From assembly GCF_037975245.1 (NCBI RefSeq), contig NC_092579.1, forward strand, positions 5,271,001 through 5,335,000: a stretch of DNA of 64,000 nucleotides, read 5' to 3'. The translations under genes and the position numbers were made by a program. The notes under the pieces are model-generated. The model was given only the letters and a program-made list of their open reading frames with translations. It was not told where the DNA came from and made no database searches. Source of the DNA: Apostichopus japonicus. Taxonomy: Eukaryota; Echinodermata; Holothuroidea; Aspidochirotida; Stichopodidae. Shown piece by piece: positions 1 through 10,060 of the stretch (position 1 is the stretch's first letter; each line of letters opens with the position of its first letter).

Positions 1-454
1 TGTCGGAAAACAGGCTTCTCTCAAAAGTTTCACAAGTTTCCTTACAATTGTCATTGAATATGAGATAATAGATTACTATTAAAATAACAGTTATCCATAC
101 TGCAGTTTCCTTAAATAAATAACACTAATACGAGTCTTTGTGTTGTGGGAGGATTTAAACTTTGATTTCCACCTTCCAATAACCAGGCAATCGGATTACA
201 TTTCTGTATGATCTAATTTAAAAACACTTCTTTGAAACTTTCAATCTACTTCAGAGGTCATTCTATAAGTAAAAACTGGACATAACCCTACACATTTATA
301 TTCGTGCTATTTCCATATCTTGCATCTCGCAGATGACTTTGGCGGATATGTCTGATATCCAGTCAGAATATTCTGGTCGTCGGAAAGAAGTGATTCTACA
401 AATGTGTTACCCCGGGAATTCGGGTGACCTAGGTATGAGCCAATATATAGGCCA
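1..454. other. Unassigned sequence left of the gypsy LTR
   Basis: No gene, repeat unit or conserved motif recognised. A 73-codon minus-strand frame here has no recognisable similarity. Confidence 0.5.
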
Positions 455-531
455 CCTGTGGGGTAGAAAGGAACAAAACTCAGAGCAAAATGAATAGTAC
501 AGCAACACAATGTCATATGGTATATCAATGT
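455..531 (-). repeat. 77-bp direct repeat, copy 1
   Basis: This copy matches 1331-1407 at an offset of 876 bp with one visible mismatch. On the minus strand the shared part ends at a CAG followed by GT in both copies, and then the sequences differ. Confidence 0.85.
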
Positions 532-1330
532 TTATTTACAACCCTTTAATCTAGAACATAATTGTCCTTTACAGCTCTCTGCAATATCATATCAACCTCA
601 GTGCAACATCATGAATTTATTGATAAACAGATAAACCTAATCAATCTACAGATAACACACCTCACGCATAGACCAACAAACATATCCACCAAACTAACTG
701 ACATGACCCACACAGCTGCACACAGAAGTGTTAATATTTATTCTAACATCTTAATCCTCTGTGCACCCCTAGACTAGCAACATTTCCCTGCAAGAACTAG
801 GGAGCTAGCTTACGACTTATTATTAAAACAAAGGTTTCAATATAGTTGTACCCACACACTACCACTGCACAGGCAGTATACAGCTAATAAGAACAATATC
901 TCTACCTGGTATAGGATTGCCATGGTAACCTAAACAGTTCCACCAATCCTGTGCACCCAGATCTCTGTAGGGGGTCTACCCTATGCAGTCTTCTGTGTAG
1001 CTACTTTAATCAACCCCTCTTCCAATAGAACAACCCATCTAATTAGTCTATGCTGTACAGGTTATACATGCTAAGTAATTTGACACCATGGAACCACCTC
1101 GTTCCTGGGCCTAGCTGCAGTGGCTTCACCATATCAAATAACAATGTACCATACAGGTTACATACAGCTTAAGGCTATATTAAGAACATATACAACTACT
1201 ATAAAAGGTGCACTTCAATGTCTTGACATTTCTATTGAATGCTACCATGAATACTGATAAGAATACATCAGTTATATCCTTAAACTATTAAAGATAAGAG
1301 TAATAAGTACAATAAAGTAAAACCAACATA

Positions 1331-1407
1331 CCTGAGGGGTAGAAAGGAACAAAACTCAGAGCAAAATGAATAGTACAGCAACACAATGTCATATGGTATA
1401 TCAATGT
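1331..1407 (-). repeat. 77-bp direct repeat, copy 2
   Basis: Partner of 455-531. It lies inside the putative LTR, close to its upstream end on the minus strand. The sequence directly after it on that strand reads CAG|GTATGT, which resembles a splice donor. Confidence 0.85.
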
Positions 1408-1469
1408 GCCACTGACGGGTCACTTTCCCCTAACCTCGGAATGGCTGTACCACTATCTGTAAAGGTAAC

Positions 1470-2731
1470 TCAATAAAAATTATAGGGGCCTGTGATTTGA
1501 ACAAAACAGAACAAATCTGGTGGCCTTCTTTTTCGTGACGGGCGTCCCTGTTCCTCTGGTACTCGCTCCTGTGGTACCTGTTCCTGTGGTATTTCCACAG
1601 GTGGTTCAACTGGGCGTGTCGGCTGCTCTCGGATTTGGGGTGTCTGATCTATTGGACTCTGTGAAACATCCACAACCACTGGTGTCTGAGTCGGTACATT
1701 CTGTGGCTGGTCAGGAGCACCATCACTAACACATTGCTCCGCTGGAGCTGAGGTCCGAGCAGATGAACGCTGTCGGGTGATATACGTGTGCCACTCGTCA
1801 TCGCTCCCATCTGACCCATCTACATCACCACCTGCCTGGGTTGCAGTTCGTCTTTTCTTTTGCTGGCGTGGGGGGGGGGGGGCTTCCCATGGATCATCTG
1901 TGTCTCATCTAGAGGCAGTGCATCGCATGCTAATAACAAGTTGCGATGCAGAACACGTTTCTGCTTCTTAGCATTATCTGTAATCACTTCAAACACGGGT
2001 ATGTCAGGATTGATCTGTTTTACAACCCTATAGACGGTGTCTTCCCAGTAAGATCGAAGCTTATCAGGGCCTGCTTGTCGGACAAGGTTCTTCACAAGAA
2101 CTCGGTCACCAGGGCTTAGTTGGGTGTAGTGAGTCTTTCTGCCATACCTTTCCTTCGCAGCAGTTGAAGCCTTTTCGGTGTGCCTATTGGCAATACTATA
2201 CGCTTCCTGCATTTGACAACGCCATTTATCTGCGAATGTTCTGTCGTCGATGTCCTCGCTCTCACTTCCTTAACCAAACAAAATATCAACAGGGAGTCGT
2301 GGTGAACGCCCGAACATCAGGAAAAATGGCGAGAATCCAGTAGCATCATTCTTTGAACAGTTGTAAGCATGCATGCACCTCGGCAAATATTCCTTCCAGT
2401 TCAGTTTCTGCTGGTCTGACAGCGTTCGCAACATGTTGAGTATAGTCCGGTTCATTCTCTCAACCTGACCATTTCCCTGGGGATGATATGGGGTTGTTCT
2501 GCAATGCTCAATACCACAGTATTCCTGGAGTTTTGTGAAGAGTTGGTTTTCAAACTCCCTCCCATGGTCATGGTGAAGTCTCTTCGGAAAGCCAAATCTC
2601 AGGAAGAAATCATTAAACAACCGTTCTGCTGCAGCATGCACCGATTTGTTTTTGGTAGGGTAAGCTTGTGCGAACCTAGTGAAATGGTCAACTACCACAA
2701 GGATATATTCGTACCCACGCTTTTCCAGGTG
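1470..2731 (-). pseudogene. pol: gypsy integrase core and C-terminal tail
   Basis: After the TGA at 2732-2734 the same polyprotein continues with [15 protein letters not shown], the second catalytic aspartate in HDHGREFEN and the glutamate in NGQVERMNR. It ends at a TAA (2270-2272). Further sequence (1820-2212) matches the GPY-type C-terminal domain, with SPGDRVLVKN and a tryptophan before VYRVVKQ. A proline/glutamate-rich tail runs to a stop at 1470. All three DDE residues are visible, but the two nonsense codons split the domain. Confidence 0.9.
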
Positions 2732-2734
2732 TCA

Positions 2735-4430
2735 GTAGTCTATTGATACCATCTCGAAAGGTTCTGTCGTGTGTATTGGTATTAAAGGTGCTCTAATATT
2801 TCGAGTAGGTTTCTTCTGAACTACACAATGACACTGCTTGGTGATGTACATTTCCACCTCTTTTGCCATGTATGCCCAATAGAACCGTTGTCGCATTATG
2901 TCAAGGGTTCTTTCTACACAAATATGACCCATGTCGTTGTGGAGCCCCTTCAATACCGTGTCCTTATACTTGGTCGGGAGAAGTAGCTGTTTTCTATTGA
3001 CGGTGCATCTACGAAGTAGTCCCTTATCATCAAACTCTAGTTTGCTCCACTGGTTCAGCAGAACCTGTACGTTCTTAGTCTCATTTTTCCGCTCCTGTGG
3101 AGATGGTCTCCTTCCAGTTTTCTTCATTTGCATAACTCTTCCAAGAACCAAGTCATTCTCTTGGGCTGCTTTAAGCTCCAGTGGGTCGATAGGCGAGATT
3201 GTAGATGTGGGCGATGTTCCTAGTAGGTCGCAACTGTTGCTGTTCACTGTTGTCACATCGATGCATGCCACTTCTCCGCAACATGTACCTTGGACGTATT
3301 CAGCTGTGGCTGTTATTGCAGTACTCGGGATCTTCTCTGTGAATTCGTTGATATAGTCTTCCAACATGTCAGGTATCGGCATTCTTGATAACACATCTGC
3401 ATCTACGTTTTCCTTGCCAGGACGGTTTCTGATTTCAAATCGAAAACTAGCCAACTCTGATACCCACCTCTGGCCTGTGGCATTCAGACGGGCAGTAGTC
3501 ATAACATATGTCAGGGGATTGTTGTCAGTGAATACCACAAAATGATTTGCATACTGAAGGTAGTCACGGAAACGTTCTGTCACCGCCCATTTAAGAGCAA
3601 GGAATTCCAACTTACTGGAGTGATAATTCTGTTCTGGGGGCGTTAACGTGCGTGAAGCAAATGCTATGACTCTCAATTTCCCCTCCAAATATTGGTACAA
3701 GACTGCACCAAGACCGTCACCAGAAGCATCAGTGTGAAGGACATATGGTTGAGAAAAATCTGGATAGGCCATAACAGGGTGAACTGTCAGGCGAACAACA
3801 AAGTCACACAAAATCGCATGGTGTTCGGAGGTCCACACTGTCTTTTCTTTAGAATCACGAGTATTCCCCTTACCAGATCTCGACTCCTGTTTAACCTTCG
3901 TCTTGACTTTTTTCTGTTGACTTCCTAGCAACCCGTACAGCGGTTTCGCTATGATGGAGAAGTTCTGGATATGGTTCCTGTAATATCCAATGAAGCCCAA
4001 AACCTTTCGAAGTTCTCCAACGGTTGTTGGTGTCTTGTTCTTCAATGACAGGACTGGTTCTTTGTCAGCAGGGTCCATTCTGTACCCTTTGCCAGTTACA
4101 AACCTCCCTAGGTACCTTACCTTTCTCTTGAACAACTCACACTTCTTGGGTTTCAGCTTAATGCCATACTTTTGTAATCTTTGTAAAACTCTCCGAAGGC
4201 GTTCCACATGGTTGCTAAACGTAGAACAGTAAACGAGGATATCATCAAGGTAGACCACACATATCTCGTTGTTAAGATCGTGCAAGCATCCTTCCAAGTA
4301 CTGTTGAAACTCTGCTGGGGCATTTTTCAGCCCAAAGGGGATTCTTTGCCACTCATGTAATCCCCAGGGAGTAATAAACGAGGTGAGATGCTGACTTTCT
4401 GGAGACATATACCATTGATGGTACGCTTTA
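2735..4430 (-). pseudogene. pol: gypsy RT C-terminal part, RNase H and integrase N-terminus
   Basis: The long open frame on the minus strand starts with [10 protein letters not shown] of RT, continues through the YLDD catalytic box (4241-4252), the thumb with GKGYRMDP, the RNase H domain ([15 protein letters not shown] and FTDNNPLTY), and the integrase zinc-binding HHCC domain with its CHC motif near 2830. The first integrase aspartate is just before a TGA at 2732-2734 that closes the frame. About 565 residues remain open, so this is the best preserved part of the element. Confidence 0.93.
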
Positions 4431-5583
4431 TAGTGTTCGACCGATAATCGGTTAGACAATCGGCATCGGGCCGATTATCAGACAATCGGTAAATAATCGG
4501 CATCGGCAAAATCCATTGCGCTACCGATTAGTTGGAACCGATTATTACGTTCCACATAAAGGATTGTATTTTCCGCGCTTTTGATACACCACAACCACAC
4601 CGGGAGAAAAAATTTTGATCATTCGATTCGATGCTATTCATAGCCGGGGAAGGTGCGCTAACCTACCGTGTAACGGTATCGTAAGTCCCTCGTGCGAGTT
4701 TGTACAAATGCTGTTCGATACACTATCCAGTTTTGGCAGTTAACATCATGCAGTATACCCGCGTAACATCACACAGTATACCCGCGATAAGCTTAGGGGA
4801 ACGACGTATTTTTTTACTTCGCTTGTTGCATCTAACAAAACCACCTGTCATCATGTTAAACGATTGATAAGAAAGAAAAATTGTCTATACTAAATATAAT
4901 CACCAAATAAGTATACTTTTGAACCACTTTGCCCGTTTCACCGTAGGTGAAAACTGGAAAGTGAAAACAATAACATTAGGCTTTGTTCATTGTGAGAACT
5001 ACGTACATTAGGCTAGTCTGGCTGAAGAACGGTTGAGCTTCAGAACTGTTAAGTTTGAAAATGCGCCCAAGATTTTACAAATGGCATAAAATGATGAAAT
5101 CAAGGCTCCAAATACACCTAAATATCCATAAACACGTTTGGCGACATTCCTCAGAAGTTCTACTGCAAAACAGTATTTTGTGATTAGGCAAACATTCTTA
5201 CGCATATTTTTACGAAAAACCCGATGAACTTTTTTCATATGCCCCATACGTGCTAACAGTAACTAAACTCCTTACCCCAACCGACTAAAAGCAAGTCTGA
5301 TTTCCAGTGACACGCCGCGACAAAGTCAATGGGACTTTAGTGTGTGATTTCTCCCACACGTAGTTAAGTCAATGGAGAAGCGCCATTGACTTACTGTGTA
5401 TGATCGTTTGAAACAACGTTCGTTCGATCGGAAGCTTTACCGCGCAGATGGTAATCATTGAAAACTTGAAGCAAACGTTCGGGAATGTTTTATTTTTCAT
5501 AATAAAATAAAACTGTTAGCAAACTGCTAATCCACTAAAGAGCCTGTGTAAGAATATGTTACAAATAATGTGGCGTTACATTT

Positions 5584-5625
5584 CGATCCTGCTAGGAACG
5601 AAACGTCAGGCCAACTTACTCTTAG
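5584..5625 (+). repeat. Truncated Penelope-type terminal repeat (hammerhead-like 3' half)
   Basis: Reads GATCC-TGCTA-GGAAC, GAAACGTCAGGCC and CCAACTTACT, matching the copies at 35946 and 43757. The CUGANGA box is absent. It lies inside the outer hAT element, directly beside the target duplication of the nested hAT. Confidence 0.6.
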
Positions 5626-5628
5626 GCC

Positions 5629-7202
5629 CAGGGTTGTCACCACGCCAGGCGGCGCCGGGCGGTGCTACCCAGCTCTCAAAATTTCCGCCCGGTACTCAAG
5701 GTCAATTTCAGCCTTACCGCCCGGCACAAATTAGCCTACAACTGTACCGCCAATAAGTAACTTGGTAAAGATTAGCGCGATTCAGTGCAAAACGCAGCTT
5801 AACTGTAATTAACCCCGCTCCAAATAAAGGAACGCTACCGGTACTTTCCCCGCACTCCAAATAAAGGAACGCAAATTCCCCTCGCTCGCTATTCACCACC
5901 GACACAATGGGAGTGAACCGATCGATACAACGCTATTCATAGCGTGGAGGTAGCGTAAACCGATCGCTTGTAACCAACACACGTTATATGCATCACAATT
6001 GTTTATTGTAAACATCCAGAGTAGGACTACGAGTACGAAGTTTACGAACTTTGACTGAAAGAAAGTTTTAAACGAGAATAGTTTCGTGTTGAAGGGCAAA
6101 ACCTTTTTATACATGTTTATTTTATTCCCCGATATGTTCTGGTTACCAGAAGTAATAAAAAAGCAAGAAGGAAACTTCGTGCCTTATCCTTTCGGGGTAA
6201 CATATCATTTTTAGGAGTAACATTAGGCCTCGCGTTTTGTGTGGACTTTAGGCACATTTGGTTAGGAAACGTTGCACTGAGTACTGTTCGAAAAACATGT
6301 CGAGACAAGACTCGGTGCATTGGATACTGTTCGCTGTTTAGCTATGTAGATACGTTCCACTGCCAATCGTTTCTTGGCGATTTGCCAAGTTTAACTAAGA
6401 ACAAGTGTTTCACGCACATTTTAAGAATGTTGTACAGTACTGTAGCATGCAAATCATCAGACGACAGTCTGCTGTACCAATGATTTCCCGCGTACAGGTA
6501 AAATGTGAATTCCTTTTTTTGGGATCTAATGGTCATGCATACTAAATGCAAGGGCGTAGGAACCGGGGGGCTGGGGGCGCCAGCCCCCCCCCCCCAGTGA
6601 AAAATGTGGAGGGGCGGAAGTATCATTCCGCCCCCCCCCCCCGGTTCGCAAGTCAGAAAACCCCTTTTTCATTTCCAAATGAGAAAAAAATCTCATTTGG
6701 AGCACCAAATTGCATCTAAGGCCAGGTGAAAATACAAAATTAAGTTTACAAAATGGAGTGGGTGTTGAAGTGTGCTTTATTGAACCAAATTGCATCTGAG
6801 GCCACCTGGAAATGCAAAAAATTCCAAAGGGGAGGGGGAAACCCCCTTCCCTTAGACCCCTCCCCAGGCCGGCCATCAGTCTTCAGCCCCCCCCCCCCAC
6901 TCAAAAGTACCTTCCTACTCCACTGACTAAATGAGAACAATGTGCATATGGAACATTAACACTGGGGTGAGTGATGAGGGGCTCTAAATACAAAAAATAC
7001 CAAAAAAAATCCCAGGAAAATTCAGTGATCCACATGAAAAAACAAAGGTATCTCAGGAGTATTTTGAGGATCAAAACCCTTTCTAAATGCCACCAATTTG
7101 CATGTAGGCACCATCAGGGTTTGAAATTTTATACCCCTCCCCCAGGACGCGGATCACTGTCACAAATTACCCGGCTCTAAAAATGGTCTGGTGACAACCC
7201 TG
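5629..7202. mobile_element. hAT-type element nested in the 4431-7657 element (middle nest)
   Basis: The inverted termini CAGGGTTGTCACCA are flanked by a perfect 8-bp duplication CTTAGGCC (5621-5628 and 7203-7210). No transposase frame is visible. Near the left end a 19-bp unit (CTCCAAATAAAGGAACGC) occurs twice (about 5819-5873). A smaller element (6549-6925) is inserted in it. Confidence 0.92.
6549..6925. mobile_element. 377-bp hAT-type MITE nested in the 5629-7202 element (inner nest)
   Basis: A perfect 8-bp duplication ACTAAATG flanks it (6541-6548 and 6926-6933). The termini CAAGGGCGTAGGAACC and CAGTGGAGTAGGAAGG form an imperfect inverted repeat. Long C runs (about 6584-6595, 6632-6643 and 6888-6898) lie just inside the ends. 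It is non-coding and too short for a transposase. Confidence 0.88.
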
Positions 7203-7665
7203 CTTAGGCCTACACATTTTTTTTTCATATCAGATTATATATTTCGATATCAGCTAACGAAATAACGAATGTTTTATTTACGTGCGATATAATTTTTACT
7301 TTATTTACGTTGGAGTTGCAACACTGATAATGGTTTTAATAGCAGTTGTAAAACCTGTCCCTAACTTGTTTGCTTTTCATTTCGTAGCTAATGGCTACTA
7401 TTTTCCCCCTTCTGTAGTCTGTACAGTACTGTGTTGTGGCGGGATTGCAATATTGCGACTCCTCGTTATAATCGTACATCGCCCTATGTATGTATTACAG
7501 TGTTCTTGGAAGTTGGTAATCATGCATAACACTAAATCATACATTAGGCAAGTTCCACGAAAATTTTGAAATAATCGGTAATCGGCAATCGGCCGATTGT
7601 CACAGGAAATAATCGGTAATGGGTAAAACCGATTGTCATACAATCGGTCGAACACTAACGCTTTA

Positions 7666-8039
7666 CCCTGATCTAGAGTACTGAACCATGTGTTCCCTTT
7701 CAGGCCATCTAGCAGATCTTGGATTTTGGGGATTGGTTGTCGATCATCCACTCTTTTCTCGTTGAGTGCTCTAAAATCAACGCACAGACGAAGTGAGCCA
7801 TCATGCTTTCGCACACACACTACCGGGGAGGAATAATTAGATTTAGACTTACTCACCCAACCACGTCTGATGAGATCCTCTAAGTATTCTTTGACCTCCT
7901 TGTAGAGTGGTTGGGGAATGCTGATGTATCCCTTCTGAACAGGTGTTTCATCCTTCAGCTGGATTTTCATCTGCAAATCTGGGCAGTCACCAGTATCCAT
8001 ATCATCCCTGGAGAATGCTGATGATTCTTCTAACAACAT
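7666..8039 (-). pseudogene. pol: gypsy reverse transcriptase, N-terminal part
   Basis: This segment covers the fingers and the first palm strand of RT, with the motifs SSPVVCVRKHDGSLR, LCVDFRALNE and FSTLDQGKA on the minus strand. Homology stops exactly at the left boundary of the inserted hAT element (target duplication 7658-7665) and resumes at 4430. The intact frame would run straight through the 8-bp duplication, which shows that the hAT landed inside a once-continuous RT coding region. Confidence 0.92.
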
Positions 8040-8210
8040 TTTAGTTGCAATTTATCTCTGGTCAGGAGTCAGGTCAGATAGGTCAACTGGAGGGCACCAG
8101 TCACGGTCCTGTCTTTCGTCAGGTGGTCTAGTTCTGTCAGTCTCTATATCACAATTTACATATGTAGAGTTTGCTGTTGCAGTTTGGTCTACACTAGTCT
8201 CGCAGAGTAT

Positions 8211-8895
8211 TCAGGGTAATGGAAGTACTGAAGTCACTTGTTCCAATGTCCCGAGGGAAGTCCGCTTTGAAAGAAGAAGATCATGGTTAGTGTTATTAAG
8301 CACTGGTACATTAACATGGACTACTGGCCCCCTTGTCATCCGCACAGTGGTTGCTTGTACGTTCAACCCTTCTGGCAAGGACATTTGATTAGGCTCAAAT
8401 AGACAGTCAATAGGCCCCTTGACCTCTCCCACATATACTCTACATTCAATGAAATGGGTCTGGCCACTTCCTAATATCTGATTACGAGGGGGCGATCTGA
8501 CACCCGGCAGGAAAACACTATCGTTCTCTTTTACAACCCTAACCATTGCTGTTAGGGTACTTTTCCCTTTCCAAGGGAATGCAGAGTGAAGATCATTTTC
8601 ACTCAACTCCGAACCCCCTGTGCCATTCAGTAGGTGGGCGATAACGTTGTAGCCCACGAGTGAGTTATCCATATCCCCTGAGTAGACCAACATGGGTACC
8701 TCTATTTCACCATGTGTCCACTGTAAGACTTACTGCAACCCACCCATCGTATGGTACCTCTATCCCGTTTGTGGTGGTAAGGTCCAGGTAAAGACCATCC
8801 AGGAGCTCTTCCACGGGTCTGACTATGACCCCTGGCATATTCTCCTGAATCCAATCCTTTTGGATTATCGACACCTGTTAACCCGTGTCCCACAA
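8211..8895 (-). pseudogene. pol: gypsy protease region (retropepsin) and linker to RT
   Basis: The minus strand reads VLWDTG, the active-site triad of a retropepsin-type aspartic protease, at about 8881-8898. It is followed directly by a TAA (8878-8880). After that stop the same kind of frame continues, with a short break, into a 160-residue open segment (8211-8693) that links protease to RT. The family protease cleaves the Gag-Pol polyprotein as a homodimer. Here the stop after the triad inactivates it. Confidence 0.8.
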
Positions 8896-9110
8896 CACAT
8901 CCATTGGTAAACCATTAAGGGAGGCCCTCACAATACACCTCGTACCAACCAATCCTATTACTTTTTCAAACTTTTTAAGGGACAGGTGGGGTGGTGCAGT
9001 GGGAGATTGCTTGGGACTCTTATGTTTATCACCAAATGACTTTTCTACTGTTGGGGTCCCCCCTCGTCCCTATGAGGTGACCCTTTCTCGTTTCCCGGTG
9101 GCCTTTGTCG

Positions 9111-9152
9111 ACACCCTCTGGCATAGTGCTCACCACTTCCACATCGGAAGCA
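9111..9152 (-). pseudogene. gag CCHC zinc knuckle
   Basis: The minus strand encodes CFRCGSGEHYARGC, a C-x2-C-x4-H-x4-C nucleocapsid knuckle that binds the retroelement RNA. It lies between the capsid fragment and the protease, as expected. In-frame stops separate it from the capsid frame, so it is no longer part of one reading frame. Confidence 0.85.
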
Positions 9153-9338
9153 GTGGTTACACCGATCACCCACAATTTCTTATCTACACTAAGGACAGCC
9201 CCTTTTCCCTTTATAATTAGCCGGCCCCTCTCTGCTCAAGGATTCCTGAATTTGGGCTACCTGTATTTTTAGCTCTTTCAGACCCTCAATGTCCACCCTT
9301 AAACCATTTAGGGATTCCTCAAGAGGGGTAGGCTGTGA

Positions 9339-9950
9339 TTAGCTTTTTGTTACCTTTTTTGAGGTTGCCTCGATAGCATGAGCTGCCTGGTATGATTTTG
9401 TTTTGGTCTGTTTCTTCAACCGCTCCGTCTCACTACTGGCGCTCTTGTTTAGTTTCTCCAAGAGGAGCTCATCAGAGATGGATGGATTCTCTAGGGAAGG
9501 CTTCAGGTCCGCCCAAATCGACTCACTTGTCAGGCCAGTCGAGACTGCATGTAGAAACATGGCCTGCACTAGCGGCTCCTCGTATCGCTGGTTGGTCTCA
9601 CTATTTTTCGAGGCGAATAAAACCCGCTGCCGAATACTTAGGGCCCTTACAAGGAATTCATGCGGCATCTCTTTGGGTGCTTGTGTGAGGCTGCTCAGCT
9701 CGTGGTACTGCTCTGTGGCTCTCTTTTCTTGATAATGTGACCGCAGGATCCGACGAAGCTTTTGTAAGGTTATATCTGTCTTGCTTTCCAGATATCCACG
9801 GAGATTCAGGCCTAGGTTGGTAGCTCTAATAACTGCCTCAACCACTTCCTCTGGGTATCCCTTCCGGAGCCCAGCTTCTATCTGGTGGATAAGACTGGTG
9901 AAACCCAGCCCATCCTTCTGCTGACTTCCAGACTGCCAGTAGAGTCTCTC
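9339..9950 (-). pseudogene. gag: gypsy gag (capsid part), N-terminally truncated
   Basis: The minus-strand frame is open from about 9948 to a TAA at 9339-9341. It carries the helical capsid-type block common to animal gypsy elements: an acidic helix followed by GYPEEVVEAVIRATN, then RGYLESK and the LRRILRSHYQEK motif. The frame upstream of about 9950 is closed by a stop, and no further gag sequence exists, because the host exon begins at 9961. The first methionine is missing, so this is a fragment. Downstream, beyond interrupting stops, comes the zinc knuckle of the same polyprotein. Confidence 0.85.
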
Positions 9951-9960
9951 ATCAGTTCAG

Positions 9961-10060
9961 ACTTACAAGGGACAAAGATGGAGACACTGACATGGTTGAT
10001 GTGAAGTTAAAAGTATTTCAAAATGAAATGAACCAGACAGCCCTTATCCTCCAATCAAAG
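9961..10060 (+). CDS. Exon encoding a leader segment of the ZU5 protein
   Basis: The acceptor ends at 9960 and the donor GTGAGT follows 10060. In the phase fixed by the next exons it reads LTRDKDGDTDMVDVKLKVF, then a short helix-like stretch. It begins with one base of a split codon. The gypsy fragment ends within about 10 bp upstream, so the true upstream exon is either outside the window or destroyed. Confidence 0.7.

Larger units (their letters stand above)
455..1423 (-). repeat. Probable 3' LTR remnant of the gypsy element
   Basis: This non-coding stretch lies just beyond the end of the minus-strand pol frame. Reading the minus strand, a purine-rich tract (about 1424-1438) is followed by a TG dinucleotide at 1423, as expected at a polypurine tract/LTR junction. 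A 77-bp direct repeat with one visible mismatch (455-531 and 1331-1407) brackets the segment. The outer end is uncertain because no matching 5' LTR is present in the window, so the LTR call is inference from position and the tract. Confidence 0.45.
4431..7657. mobile_element. hAT-type DNA transposon inserted in gypsy RT (outer nest)
   Basis: The ends are inverted repeats beginning TAGTGTTCGACCGAT on both sides. The flanks are a perfect 8-bp duplication ACGCTTTA (4423-4430 and 7658-7665). An 8-bp duplication with short TIRs is typical of hAT. Subterminal regions are packed with the short motif AATCGG and its complement CCGATT. No transposase frame is recognisable, so this copy is non-autonomous. 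It contains a further hAT at 5629-7202 and a Penelope-type repeat tail at 5584-5625. Confidence 0.93.
1424..9955 (-). mobile_element. Degenerate Ty3/gypsy LTR retrotransposon, split by a hAT insertion
   Basis: Reading the minus strand, the order is gag (to 9339), a CCHC zinc knuckle (9111-9152), retropepsin with a DTG triad (about 8881-8893), reverse transcriptase in two parts (8039-7666 and 4422 downward) with a YLDD box at 4241-4252, RNase H with a TDAS motif near 3730, an HHCC/DDE integrase, and a proline-rich C-terminus ending at 1470. This order is diagnostic of Ty3/gypsy (Metaviridae-type) elements. The copy is dead. It has nonsense codons at 8878-8880, 2732-2734 and 2270-2272, a 3.2 kb transposon inside RT, no gag N-terminus and no 5' LTR. 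Its upstream end sits directly against a host exon at 9961. Confidence 0.95.

Noticed and set aside
2931-4232. Plus-strand open frames within 2.9-4.2 kb
   Set aside because: Antisense shadows of the 575-residue RT/RNase H/integrase frame.
8885-9732. Plus-strand open frames of about 100 residues
   Set aside because: Antisense shadows of the gypsy gag/protease region.
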